A stretch of 64,000 bases of DNA from the NCBI GenBank assembly GCA_037043455.1, contig JAWPHD010001124.1, forward strand, positions 186,001-250,000. The letters run 5' to 3'. This document shows, piece after piece, positions 36,631 to 47,859 of this stretch. Made by a program: the position numbers and the translations under genes. The DNA is from Cyrtodaria siliqua. Its lineage: Eukaryota; Mollusca; Bivalvia; Adapedonta; Hiatellidae. The notes beneath the pieces were generated by a model. That model was not told the origin of the DNA, made no database searches, and worked only from the letters and a program-made list of their open reading frames with translations. The first letter of the stretch is position 1; every line of letters begins with the position of its first letter.

Positions 36631-37026
36631 TTATTTCTCAGAGATATTGAAAAAATAACCGTTACGGGAGCTAAATTGTCTTCTTGCTTCATACAAAACC
36701 CGAGTATCCTTTAAAATCATGATAGTTACTGGAAAATACAAGACAAAGTGATAGTTTTCGTATAAATACGTTAATGTTCTGAAGTTATCGTAACCAGCCC
36801 ACATAGGAAAATCAGTGTCCTTGTAATATCTCCTCTAAAATATGTTGTTGCATAGCCACGGTACTACATCAATGGTATCGCGAATGAGCGATTCCGACTT
36901 CCAGTCCATGAGCTGATGACAGCGCTTGGCGGATTGTGTTAATCTGATTTCACAAACGTTTCTTATTTCTAAATCAAAACATATTGGAAGAGAGTGCTTG
37001 TCTAGTAAACATTCGTTTGGTACAAT
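36631..37026 (-). pseudogene. Open-frame island with a single in-frame stop, unrecognised protein
   Basis: Minus-strand frame of 63 codons (from 37026), one TAG at 36835-36837, then 67 further codons ending in TAA at 36631-36633. The first half contains LPICFDLEIRNVCEIRL and SAKRCHQLMDWKSESLIRD; the second contains YYKDTDFPMWAGYDNF. Tryptophan-, cysteine- and charge-rich residues are spread as in a folded protein, and 130 codons with one stop is unusual for this base composition. There is no good ATG and no clear splice site at either end. It may be a decayed exon or retrocopy of a host gene, or the coding part of an unrecognised transposable element. I could not assign a family. Confidence 0.3.
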
Positions 37027-37139
37027 TTATGGTAAAGCAATTATCCTTTGCATTGAATAACAACGCGTGAAGTCAAGTGAGTTCAGACAATGTCCTATGA
37101 TTGGTTTAGTACAGACACAGTTGCGTTCATGTACCCCAA

Positions 37140-38075
37140 TTGTGCTTCGTTTGCATTCCTTTTGCGCTCCGTTTGAATTCTGTTTGCATTTCATTTTTAT
37201 AAATGCATTTCTTTAAAATGCAAATAATTCTTGAATGCATTTAGCGTTTATAAACAAAAATATGCGTTCATTTAAATGCACGGAACGAAAGCAACAGAAT
37301 GTGTGCGTTTAAATGCAGAAACGGAGAAAATGCATTTGCGGTTGTTCGTTCATCATTTCCCATAGCAACATATCTCAAGATTAATTCAGTCATGTGATTT
37401 GTATCACGAGTCGGCGACTAATGTTTATGTGATCACATTGAAGAATGCATCGCTTTGTTGACATTATTTGGTGGTGCACATGGATGATTATTCTGTTTTC
37501 TTCCGGATTTATTTTTTGTTTCGTCAAAAATGTAACATACATGACACTATATAAAAATATGTCGGCTGTTTTAAACAATATAATTTTAGTTTTATGTTGA
37601 AATAATATAAAGTTTGTGTTGCACAGTAATTATATATTTCCCTCTTTTAATCAGTAACAATGAAAGTAAATCTATAATCGTGATTCAAAAACACCATTTA
37701 CACAGTGTAATACTTTAAATTAAAATACTGAAAAACGCACTTCGTTTACATCGAGACTTTAATCATGTTAATTATCAACTCAACAGAATAATACTTGAAG
37801 TTATCCGAAATAGCGAAATGCATTTGCGTTCGTTTCGTTTGTTTCGTTCATTTCGTTCGTTTTGTTCGTTATTAGCGTTTAGCGTTTAATAAAAATGCAT
37901 TCATCTTTCATTTTTTAAAACGCTGAACGCTGAAAACGAACAAAATAAACGCAACGAACGAAATGCATTTTTAAAGTACAGATCGTGCAACGGTCATTCT
38001 GCGTTCGTTCTGGGTTCATTCTGCGTTCATTTGCAGTGCAGCAGCGTTTGTTCTGCGTTCGTTCTGCATTTATTT
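37140..38075. repeat. GCATTT/CGTTC-rich simple repeat with a 158-bp hairpin
   Basis: 37140-37340 and 37815-38075 are dense in GCGTTC, CGTTCG and AAATGCATTT. Within the second block, arms starting 'GAAATGCATTTGCGTTCG' (37815) and ending 'CGAACGAAATGCATTTTT' (37972) form a long imperfect hairpin containing 'GCGTTTAGCGTTTAATAAAA'. 37345-37800 between the two blocks is AT-rich and featureless. Confidence 0.6.
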
Positions 38076-39477
38076 GGAATACTTGAACGCAACTGAAACA
38101 ATGCAGCGCTCCGACATCATTACAAGCAAAAAGATTTTTGTTTTGTTATACACTCAGTACAATATAAAAACGCAACATATGATTGACTTAGGATATATAC
38201 ATAATTACATATTAACATGCAATCAATCATTTGATAAGCTATACGCGTGTATGGTTAATTGCATACATAACTCATTCGAGACTAAATATATACCTCACCT
38301 CAAGCCTTATTGGAATAGCGAACTGTAAGAATTACATTTTAAAGTGCGATCCCTGCGAAATAAGTGGATTAATCACGGTCGACCGAGATGTGCAACATTT
38401 ATATCTGACGCAAATTTTGAACACGCAAAATCTTCTTTTCGCTGCTACCATAGAAAAAGAGTAGAAGAATATCTAATATAACTAAATGAAGATATAGATA
38501 AGACTGCCGAAGTAGACAGCGGTCTATTTTGGTGGAAAGTGAAAGCGCGCATGAAAAACAGCTTGCAATATCGTCGGTAGCGAGATTAGATGTGATGGTG
38601 CTATCCACAGAGATCCGAAGGAGGTGACGCATAAATGGTGATAATATTTTGAGAAATTTTATTGCGATGTAGATAAACCTCAATTTGATAATCAATTTGC
38701 TGAGTTAGTTTGTTAACTCAGAAATAGAGACGATAAAATGCATAAATGCTGAACGATTTAATACAAATATTACTGTGGACTTAATAAAAACACATATAAC
38801 AACGTCAGTAAAGGGAGAGCATGCTCATGTGATGAAGTTTATTCTGAGCACTTGCTCTTTGGTGGTGTTTATTCTGGTGGTGAAAACAATGGGAAAAAAA
38901 GGGAATATACAAGCTCTAACCGATTGTGGTATATAGGTTAACGAACTAAAAGAAGTGCTAAACTATACACACCTCGTTATAGTTGTTGATAAATATCTTA
39001 CTTTAAATAAATCTGTTGATGAATCTGCCCTTAATGGTGTATTCTCTTACTGCTCTGGCTTCTGCCAAGTCATTGAGTACCTTCATTGTGGCTTTCTAGG
39101 CTATTGTTTTATTGTATTATATTTACACGAGCATATTTGTGTTTTACTTATATTGACTATTGATGCTGCCTTGTTGGTTAGAGATTAGATCATGGCGGGG
39201 ATTTCTTTATTTACACTGTCCTGTTTTAATGGGATGACAGTAGGGTAAGTGTGAGGTTTGGTGCACCCTAGAACGGGTTTAAACCCCCAGTGGCCTATTT
39301 TGCCACTGACCGTTCCAAGGCGGTAGCCCTATTGTCAACCCTTTTGCGTTTGTGATGTCGTTTACTTTTATTATTACTTTTGCCTTCTTGTTTGTCTGTT
39401 TCCATGTTTGTTTATGTGTTTTGTGGTTGACTGTCCTCCTTGAATGCTACTTTCCCTGTCCGATCTTTTTATATTTC

Positions 39478-39997
39478 TTTTGTAAGAAAATCAAAAGTAC
39501 ATTTTTTGGTCTAATAAACAGTGGTCTGATAAAGGATCGCGGATTACATCCACTGACATGCAGGACTAATTGTAACTCCATTGTCTTACCCAAGGCTTTA
39601 TTTGGTTGTGAAGCCTGGATCAGCCTGACAAATTCAGATTCATTATCGTTTGAGCGAGCTCATCGTTTTTGCATAAAATTTAGTCAATCATTGCCTAAAA
39701 GAACTAGAACCGACGTGGCATTATCTCTATTCGATTCAATGCCAAGCGAGTACAAAATAGATAAGAAAAAGCTGCAAGGTCTTGGCCAATTATGTCGTCT
39801 TAGTGTTCGTTGTGCAGCAAAGGATATATTTCTCATTCGGAATCAATGGACATCATCAAATCGGTTTTATTCCAGATATCATGGCGATTCTCTTTAAATA
39901 CAACCTCACATATCTAATAAATAAATACTTGATGGCAGTTTTCCCAATAAAAATAGTTGGAAAAATATTTTATCATGCAGATATGCACTTTTCTGCC
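39478..39997 (+). pseudogene. LINE ORF2 post-RT region
   Basis: Read in the frame 39352-39897: SGLIKDRGLHPLTCR, SIVLPKALFGCEAWISL, ERAHRFCIKFSQSLPKRTRT, DKKKLQGLGQLCRLS, followed by a frameshift into FIPDIMAILFKYNLTYLINK. This is the 'VLPKALYGCE.W' region that follows the RT palm in many animal LINE ORF2 proteins. The upstream part of the same frame (39352-39477) is family-A tail and not part of the protein. A homologous stretch is at 52.73-53.17 kb. Confidence 0.7.
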
Positions 39998-40243
39998 AAA
40001 TAAAGGGGTGACCTAATAAATTTTGCTTTAATAGGCAAGTTGACCAATAGAGCAAATAAATGAGAAATCCCTCGGCGTTTATTGTACGTAACGTTATCTG
40101 ACGTCATGCACGTGACGTTGCCTGAGGTCATAAAACAAACAAAAAACAACAACATGGCGGCGTCGTCGATAAGCGTAACATTCTGAGAAATAGGTAATAA
40201 TAGTAATTCATAAAACAAATGTGGATAATCTACATGATAAATA

Positions 40244-40387
40244 GAATATTATGTCAGTGCCTTTTACTATCAAGTTTATTAGGCTGGGCACTAGAAAACG
40301 AAGAATGGCTCGACAGTGCCTCGCCATTATTCGTTTTCTAAGCCTCGCCTAATAAACTTGATAATAAAAGGCACTGACATAATATTC
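40244..40387. mobile_element. Hairpin MITE, 144 bp
   Basis: Arms 'GAATATTATGTCAGTGCC' and 'GGCACTGACATAATATTC' are perfect, and the stem continues through 'AAGTTTATTAGGC' and 'AGAAAACGAA' with a short central loop. It interrupts the LINE between its post-RT and zinc-finger parts. The preceding DNA (40020-40190) holds 'AACATGGCGGCGTCGTCG', which may be part of the same insertion. Confidence 0.8.
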
Positions 40388-40559
40388 TCTATATAAACTC
40401 AACAGTAAGATCTAGATGTACTAATCAATGGGATATTAGAACGACTGAAACATCATTTATTAAATTCAAATCGATCCAACCGACTTTTACAGTTTGTGCA
40501 TTATGGCTTCTTAGTAAACAATATCCCCAAAAATAGCATAGTTCAAATGTTGTATTTCA

Positions 40560-40908
40560 ATAATAGCTCAACTGGCTCAAGAAGAGATGGAGCATCAGTG
40601 TGAACTATGTGACACACAATATTATCTTATTAAAGGTAGACCATGTTCTCGGTAGCTGTGTGTTTTTAAATGATATTAGAAGAAAGTTTTGGAATAGCTT
40701 GGAAACAAATTTCGGTATTGATATCTATAGATATGTTGTACTTCTTAATCCAAAGGAAAAAGTCCATATATTACTCGGTGCATGCGATTTTAATCTGCAA
40801 AACATGTTGTATACTGCAAATACTTTGAAATACTTTACGCTGAACTCTGTTTACTTTGTTTATAATATGTGGACTTCCTATAGTTCAGCTTTATTGAATC
40901 ATATTTAA
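40560..40908 (+). pseudogene. LINE ORF2 C-terminal zinc-finger-like region
   Basis: EEMEHQCELCDT precedes VDHVLGSCVFLNDIRRKFW, NSLETNFGIDIYRYVVLLN and EKVHILLGACDFNLQ. The C-x2-C ... H-x4-C arrangement and following 'LL.D.R..FW' pattern are typical of non-LTR retrotransposon C-termini, thought to help bind the template RNA or target DNA. It belongs with the LINE at 38.2-42.4 kb. Confidence 0.6.
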
Positions 40909-41034
40909 TCATCTCGTTTTTCTTGGAAAGAGACACGTTAGAAAGAGCATGTGAGTGTGAAACCTGTTTGTAAACTTTTGTCCGTATTAATCATTATGAT
41001 AAAAAGCATGTTGACCATTTTACTTAAAAAAAAA

Positions 41035-41310
41035 TAAAAAAAGATCGGACAGGCAATGTAGCATTCAAGGAGGACAGTCAACCACAAAACACAGAAACAA
41101 ACACGCAAACAGACAAACAAAAAGTCAAAAGTAATAATAAATGAAAACGACATCACAAACACAAAATGGTTGACAATAGGGCTACCGCCTCGGAACGGTC
41201 AGTGACAAAGTAGGCCACTGGGAGTTTAAACCGGTTCTAGGGTGCTCCAAAACTCACACTTACCCTACTGTCATCCCATTAAAACAGGACAGTGTAAATA
41301 AACGTCTTTC
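41035..41310 (-). mobile_element. Family-A 3' end, reverse, within the LINE
   Basis: Well-preserved tail: 'TCGGACAGGCAATGTAGCAT', 'AGGACAGTCAACCACAAAAC', 'CCGCCTCGGAACGGTCAGTG' and 'GTTTAAACCGGTTCTAGGGT'. It mirrors the plus-strand copy at 38.99-39.48 kb inside the same LINE. Confidence 0.7.
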
Positions 41311-42744
41311 GGTGAAGAATGCAAGCACATTGGTAAAGTGTCAGTAAAGTGTTTTTCATTTACTGGGACTGTGTGTCTTGTAGTTTGATTGTCAGTGAAG
41401 TGTTTTCATTTATTGTGTTGAAACTTGTCTTCACTCAACAACGGGTATCTATGGCATTGTTTATTTAAAGTCTGTGGTAGATAAACTAAGTTAAAGTAGT
41501 CAGCAATTGGATTGCAACTATTAATAACTATTCAAAATCCTTGCTTGATTAATAGGCATGAATTTCTGTACTACATTATATGATATCGTTATGTTTATCA
41601 TACAGATAACAAGCTGTTTTATTTGCCTCATGTGAATAGAATATGCAATGTTTTAAGGATATTGTGATGAATAATTGTAATTGATTGATGTAAGGAAGTG
41701 TTATATATACACCTTTTCATTGTATGAGCTCAGTTAAGATAAACTGCATATTTGGACATGTTTTGTTTTTAATACCTACACTGTTAGTGAAAGTGTACGT
41801 TGTAACCTAAATACGCTATTTTAAGCCTATCGAATATAAATCATAAAACATATGTTTAAATACAATCAAATACTGATCATTATATATGAAAAATGTATAT
41901 TTTTATAAACATAACAATGATACTTATTTAATATTCCACTATGTAAACTTGTGTTTCGTTTCAAGGGACATTCAAGGGACATACAATTATGTATAATTGA
42001 AATTTAATACACTTTGTTGAAGTATGTTTAAACAACATGGAGGTTCGTAATTAATAACACATTTTGTAATATTTTGTTTTTCATATCGACAAGGGACACA
42101 TGATATTATGATAATTACAACTTTTTATCACCTATTTTTATTATGATCATTATTATTTTATCATTTTCAATTTATGACTTAAATTCATCTTTGTTGTATG
42201 TGTCATATATGATTTGTAAATATTCTGAATTTTGAATAGTTAAGTACTGATTTATTTAAGTCACATGTATTGTATGTATGCCATTTATATGTTGATTTGT
42301 ATATATTTTGACTACTTTGACTGTAATATATATGTATACTCTCCTATGCTTGGAGGAAATAAAGATCTACTAATCATTACAAGCAAACACGTTTTTGTTT
42401 TGTTTTACACTCAGTATAATATGAAAATGCAACATTTTTGATTTTCGATTATTTTAGTAGGCTTTTATTTTCCTTTTCTTTTTTCAAATCAACTATTTGA
42501 TGTTAGTACTCTTTGTCCCAAATGCAAGCGTATAAACTGTAAATATTTGCATCAGATTTGCTCTACTTCTTTCAGTTAAAGAAATGGCACGAGGACTTTG
42601 ATTCCTCTCTAGAAATTCAAATAATGCTAACGGTTGCGTTTCCAAATGCACTGACAGTAACATGTTTTATTCCATCATACATGTGTATTCATACATGTGA
42701 TACACATGCTCAGAAACATATACTTCATAATAACTGCCGGTAGG

Positions 42745-42990
42745 AACACCCCCGTCTAACTGATGATAATTAACAATGTCAAAATTGAAATATTCCTTCC
42801 TGTCATAAATATATATACATCGAGAACATAGGTGACAGTATCAGAAATATCGGCTCTGTTGAGATGAATTTTCTTAGAATAGATAGTATTCACCATAATA
42901 GAAAAGAAACTGTTGTCAATGTTCAATATTTCATCCAGACACCGAGAGGTGTTATCAAAGGTTTCGAAGACATCTGTCTGATAATCGAGT
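42745..42990 (-). pseudogene. RT-element family A, RT-proximal fragment
   Basis: Minus strand: RCLDEILNIDNSFFSIMVNT, IYSKKIHLNRADISDTVTY, followed by decayed DVYIFMTGRN. This matches the 'LDDILNIDN...NQIYPPELQLNKAN.SDT' stretch just upstream of the DFDIVNF motif. The same stretch is present at 13.5-13.65 kb. Confidence 0.6.
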
Positions 42991-43479
42991 GAAATAAATT
43001 AAAAACACATCTGCCTGCCCATTGTGTCTATAAACAGAAGTTCGATATCTGACTTAAACAATATCTAAAAAGAAATAATACAAATTTCTTGGGAAATTCT
43101 CATAGTGCAATTGTCTAAATTGACGTTAGGAAAGGCGCTTTAATATTGTTAGAGGTCAAAAGTTTCGTGTTTATCCCCGCTTTCAACTAAAATCAATGCG
43201 GTTATTTTAAATTGGTCGTTACTAAGATTGGCTATCGTTACCTAGTGTAAGAGGACATTCTCGTACTGATTTATATACTCGTATAAACATACTCATTTGG
43301 TAATTGACACTAAAATGATTCCTAGTAACAATATTTCCGACTTAAGATAAGTACATCTGAACGATCGGTAAGGCTTGATTAAACCATCGTTATCATCAAA
43401 TGTACATGTATACAATTGCAAGTCGCGAAATATTTGATAGCAAACTTGCTCAAAAATAGCAAGTCCAGCTGAAACTGTA

Positions 43480-45300
43480 ATAATAATAATAATAATAAAT
43501 TCTTTATTTCATGAAGGTACAATACAAACAATTGCACAACACTTATCTTCCATGAGGCCTTTTAAGAGCAACAGCTACTAGTCAAATACATAATACCAAG
43601 TGAATACATGCATATAACATTAATAATATATTAGCAGCTGGCATATAAAACAAGTATTCACTATTAACACAACTTAATTTGAGCAGACCACCTGCTATCT
43701 CGAAATAAAAATAGTTTATAATTGTATTGAACATGTTGAAAGAATAAATAGAAACAGAAGTACGGATTTTTCTAGGATTTCATGGCATGGCAAAATAGGT
43801 AAAATATTGTTTTATATATTCGGATTTATGTCTAGTATGTTTAATGTCATGTTTAATGCATGATATTAAATTTTATCTGTTATTTTCAGAAAATGTTATT
43901 AATTACTTACGTTTATTGATGTAATATTATGAATTGGTTTATAAACTAAAACACCTACTTGAAATTTAGATCTTGTTTCAAATGGCATCCAGCTTAACTC
44001 ATTGAACAGATTTGTAGAAGGATTATGTAGAGGTTTTATCCAAATTCAGCATGCAATGGTTTTGTGTAAAGTAATATCCTTTGTTAGTTAGAGCACCATA
44101 TATTTATGTTATTTAAGTCTGTTTGTAATTTACTCTCGATCGATGACACATCCGGAACTGTTATATGTAGCATAGAGTCATCAGCATACATGTTAACAAA
44201 AGCTTCTTTGGAAGTTAAAGGTAGATCATTTACATAAATCAAGAAAAGTGGTCCTAGGATGGATACCTGAGGGACACCTAATATGATGATTCTCTCCTCA
44301 GATTGATACTGTCCATCTATAACCACTTGTGTCCTGTTAGAAAGATATGACGGAAACCAACGTATTGTTAAATGCGAAAAAATGAATATATAGTATCTCA
44401 CGATCAGCAATATCAAAAGCCTTTCTCAGGCCAAGGAAAACACTTTTCCAGAATCAATTTGTTTCAACCAACTATCAACAAGGTGAATAAGTGCTGTTCG
44501 GCAAAAACTATTTTTACGAAATCCAGATTGAGGCGAGTGCAGCATATTACTTTTTTGAAGGGAAAGAGTGCAGCTGGCCAGCAACATGTTTCTCAAAGGT
44601 TTTGGAAATTGTTGGTAATAATGAGATAGGTCTATAATTGTTCGGGTCATTTTTGGTCCATGTTTATGTATAGGTAACTGATCAGAAATCTATGCATTTA
44701 CTAATGATAGAAGTATAATGATGCAATCCTATGCTGCTTTTAAAATAGGAGGTCCAGTACCATATAATACATGTACCTAATACTTTGTTTATACATGTAT
44801 CTAATTTATCAATTATTCGCCTCAAGTCGAAAATCGAGATGTGGTCTATTTTTCAATATTGCCTGTTTTAATTTATTACCACTACCTTTTTTTCTAATTC
44901 AGCGTAGTTATTTGCATATAGTGGAGTTGTGTTTGTTGTATTAGCTATATTAACAAAATGGTCATTTAGAGCGTCAGCTATACCTCTCTCTCCCTCAATT
45001 GTAACACTATTAATATTTAAAATTGGTAGTCATTTAAGAACAGTTTCACATGTCTGGGCAGATATTGATTTAAGATGCGACCAACTAAGTTTGGAGTCTT
45101 TTTTTTATCTGTAGTTGCATTTGCAAAACAACTTTTTCTTTCCTAAAACAAAAAAAGATGTTTAGTTCTATTCCTGCATTTTTTTATATTTTGGCCATGA
45201 TTTTAGCTTTATTGAACTTCTCGCGTAATTTGCTTGCCTCTTTAATTTGATCAGAGTACCGTTCCTTGTTTAGTTGTATGTATACATTTAAATTAATGTA
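43480..45300 (-). pseudogene. Jockey/CR1-like LINE ORF2 relic with (TTA)n tail
   Basis: Reading down from about 45290: KERYSDQIKEASKLREKFNK, DSKLSWSHLKSISAQTCETV, GERGIADALNDHFVNIANTT, a gap, SLQKSNMLHSPQSGFRKNSF, RTALIHLVDSWLKQIDSGKV, a gap, WFPSYLSNRTQVVIDGQYQS, GVPQVSILGPLFLIYVNDLP and AFVNMYADDSMLHIT. GVPQ.S.LGP and YADD are RT palm motifs; the aspartates of YADD are kept, but the frame is broken repeatedly. The 3' end is 'CATGAAATAAAGAA' followed by (TTA)n at 43482-43500 (minus strand), a microsatellite tail of the kind many non-LTR elements carry. Confidence 0.8.
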
Positions 45301-45607
45301 TACAATTCACTTTATAAGGGGTACGTAGATGCTTCTATACCGTATATTGGAACGATTTCTCAACTCAGTTATCCATTAGTAGTATTTTGCTATGTAGAGT
45401 TATACTTACGTTTGATGCAATTATACGTACTTCCCGTGAGAGTGGTGTTACCGTGATGAATTGTCTATTTGTTTTAATTATAAAATGGAACCTTATCCTG
45501 AAATATGACGTGTACACTCTGAAGACTTGGCTTCAGAGTTTGAAGTCTGGTCTTCAGAGTTCCAACTTCAGACTGTATAATTATGTATCAATCAAAATAC
45601 AAATAAG

Positions 45608-45795
45608 TATAAAAATCGAACAGGAAATGCAGCTTTCACAGAACACAGTAAACCCCAAAACACGCAAAAGGACATACATGAATGGCAATGTGAACAAAGA
45701 ATAAAGGCATATGACGTCACAAACACAACAAGGGACAATAGGGCTACCGCCTTGGAACGGTCAGTGGCAAAAAAGGCCGCTGGGAGTTTAAACCA
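45608..45795 (-). mobile_element. Family-A 3' end fragment
   Basis: 'AAAATCGAACAGGAAATGCA', 'GACAATAGGGCTACCGCCTT', 'GGAACGGTCAGTGGC', 'GGCCGCTGGGAGTTTAAACC'. Confidence 0.65.
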
Positions 45796-46293
45796 GACTT
45801 CAATGTATAAACTTTAGACTTCGCTCTCAAAAGTGATAAGTATGAAGTTGAAGTATGAAAGTCCCCACCGATCGTTCGTTGAAAGGATTTAATTATGTTC
45901 GTAAATCACATTATTATCGCAGACTTTCAGATATATCAATGACGGAAACACATTACGAAATCAGGCGAATGTAGGAAACGCAATTTAACAGTTAATTACG
46001 GAGTTAAAATGAGCTGTCTACTCGCCACTTTATAATGTAACAGCCATTGTACCTAAAACTTTTTATTAGCTTGAATATCTGTCAAGATCTCTCGCTGGAA
46101 TCATAAACATCAACATGTAGATTGACATATAATACATTAGAAGGCCATTCAGAACTGATTCAGTTCATAAACTAATGCATTACCTAATTCAAAACATTTC
46201 TTTCTTCAGCAGTTCGTACATTTCCTGGATGAACTAATTGAATCATTTGAGTGACAACATCAAAATAAAGTAACATTATCGATAACATTGACT

Positions 46294-46696
46294 CATTACG
46301 TGGTCCAGCCTTAATTCCATTAACCTAAAGGAAAGCTTATATTAGCAGGATTTTATAACAAATAATTTGATAACAAAACATGTTCAAAATTATTTTTATT
46401 TCCATTGGTCTTGGAAATGTATATGCTTTTATCATTTTTTTATCACGGATTTAATAATACGAGCATCGAAATCAGCTTTGAATTTTACTGTACCGGACTT
46501 TTCGTCAAATAACTGATGTAATCTCAAAAATGTGATAATCTGCTTAAAATTACCTATTAAATGTTTTAATTTTACAGTATGCAAATTGTTTTAAGTCAAA
46601 ATTAAAGTCTTATTTCATACCCCATCCAACCCCGTTTTCGATTCTTGGAGAAGGGGTTGGATGGGGTATGAAAATTAATACTCGGACCACGTAATG
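46294..46696. mobile_element. MITE family E, copy 2 with about 120-bp extra interior
   Basis: Same CATTACGTGGTCC termini and interior hairpin ('ATACCCCATCCAACCCCG' ... 'AAGGGGTTGGATGGGGTAT', 46617-46670, perfect stem of about 17 bp). It contains an extra block near 46395-46525 absent from copy 1. Confidence 0.8.
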
Positions 46697-46699
46697 CGT

Positions 46700-47700
46700 A
46701 TTATATTTCTACAAACTAAAGCAATCCTACGAGTAATGGTGATACTTTAGTTGTAGGTCGTATGGTAATTATATACACTCTTAAAATAATTTAAGGACCA
46801 CGTTTTGATTTGTTTCTTGTTTAATTGTGCCATTATTTGATTTTTTACTGTCGTTTTGCGGTTTTTAAGTTTAAGTTTATTATTTAACAAAATTTACACG
46901 ACCCAAAAGTGCTAACTTTTGATATGGACATGAAATGCAGAATATTAAAGACTAAGTAATTATTATTTACTGCCGGAACGTCAGCGACTCTTATATTGCA
47001 CATGGTAAGGTAGCAATTAACAGTTTATTTGAGATTTTCGCTTTGATAAGCGATAACGCAATCTTACAATTACACAATGTCATGGTAACAGTGAACAGTT
47101 TAGATGTGTTGTGATGCATACGCTAACGCACACGCATCAAATTACATGTGAACAATTGTATTTCTGTGCTGATATGTAATTCTAGAATGCCGTGCTACAA
47201 AGGTGAATATGTAATCAATATGTGACGCATGTCAAGGATTCGGCCAGAAAGAAGCGAGGTCGTCCACCTTCCTTCAAAATGTTGGATAGAAAGAACTGAT
47301 GGTAAAAATTGAAAAGAAAATATCTGGTAAGATAAAACGATCGTGTCATGTTTACGTCTTCGAGACAACATTTCTCTACTTTTTTTTAATATTATTTTAA
47401 CTCATGTGACTTGATCTGTTATTATGTTAATCTTTGTTCCCAGTTATTTTCTCTCGGCAGCTATTTTACTCTTGTGTAAAACCTTGCTTGTTGCTCTCTT
47501 TGTGTGGTCCTTAATTTAACGTGCTATTCGAAATAGAATATAATATACGGGACCGCCGGTTTTCGACCACAACCGTTTAGAACACCGAAATAACACTGTG
47601 GAGACAGTAAATCTCGAACACGTGATCTCCGTATTCAATTTTCCAATGGATTAGTTCACATTTTACAAGCGTCTGTTTTAATTTAGTCAAGTTGTTTAAC
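46700..47700. other. Putative intron downstream of the receptor exon
   Basis: This is the region following the exon's GTAAGT donor on the minus strand. It includes a decayed 'GGGACCGCCGG' repeat at 47.52-47.65 kb and no recognisable next exon (the expected ISYAST sequence is not seen). Confidence 0.4.
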
Positions 47701-47704
47701 TTAC

Positions 47705-47859
47705 CTGTGGAATCTTGAACAACTTCAACAGATTTGCCACCTGAATTGACGTAACGCTAGAGGGCGCCCCAATAACTCCCGGAATTACTTTCGGATTAAG
47801 ATCCGGAGTAGACCCGTCTTTGCACGTGTAATCAGAACCACCAATGCTCGCTATAGATC
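47705..47859 (-). CDS. Internal exon of a metabotropic glutamate receptor-like gene (class C GPCR)
   Basis: Seen: on the minus strand a pyrimidine-rich stretch ending TTTCAG precedes 155 bp, followed by the donor GTAAGT. After two bases completing a split codon the exon reads 51 codons with no stop. It starts SIASIGGSDYTCKDGS, passes through PGVIGAPSSVTSIQV and ends VANLLKLFKIPQ at a codon boundary. Known: in mGluRs the first lobe of the extracellular Venus flytrap domain contains GVIG...S.SIQVANLLRLF.IPQ, normally followed in the next exon by ISYAST. The serine-rich stretch after GVIG lies at the glutamate-binding cleft. Inferred: this is a fragment of a neuronal or sensory receptor that couples an extracellular ligand to G proteins. 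The exon is in phase 1-0. Base composition is clearly less AT-rich than its surroundings. The signal peptide, cysteine-rich region and seven-helix domain were not found in the window, so flanking introns must be long. It could be a pseudogene exon, but the frame and both splice sites are intact. Confidence 0.88.

Larger units (their letters stand above)
38179..42372 (+). mobile_element. 5'-truncated LINE copy, nested insertions, flanked by 63-bp direct repeat
   Basis: Order: a linker between endonuclease and RT (KYIPHLKPYWNSEL, RNKWINHGRPR, HAKSSFRCYHRKRVEEY, FWWKVKARMK; 38230-38560), the start of the RT domain (KGRACSCDEVYSEHLLFGG; about 38815-38875), a plus-strand family-A 3' end (38990-39478), the post-RT region, a hairpin MITE (40244-40387), the C-terminal zinc-finger region, a minus-strand family-A 3' end (41035-41310) and the LINE 3' end 'CTTGGAGGAAATAAAGATC'. 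'ATCATTACAAGCAAA...' at 38116-38178 recurs at 42373-42435 with 7 mismatches in 63, directly outside both ends, as expected of an old target-site duplication. Dead. Confidence 0.65.

Noticed and set aside
39352..39477. First 42 codons of the longest frame (181 codons) as the N-terminus of a membrane protein
   Set aside because: This part is the family-A 3' repeat read through by chance; the recognisable LINE protein begins at about 39478.
40150..40185. AACATGGCGGCGTCGTCG as a gene start (Kozak-like context)
   Set aside because: The frame stops after about ten codons, and the sequence adjoins a hairpin MITE; likely repeat-derived.
47225..47290. AT-hook-like RKKRGRPP peptide on the plus strand
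   Set aside because: The open stretch is about 20 codons with no splice signals; too short to support.
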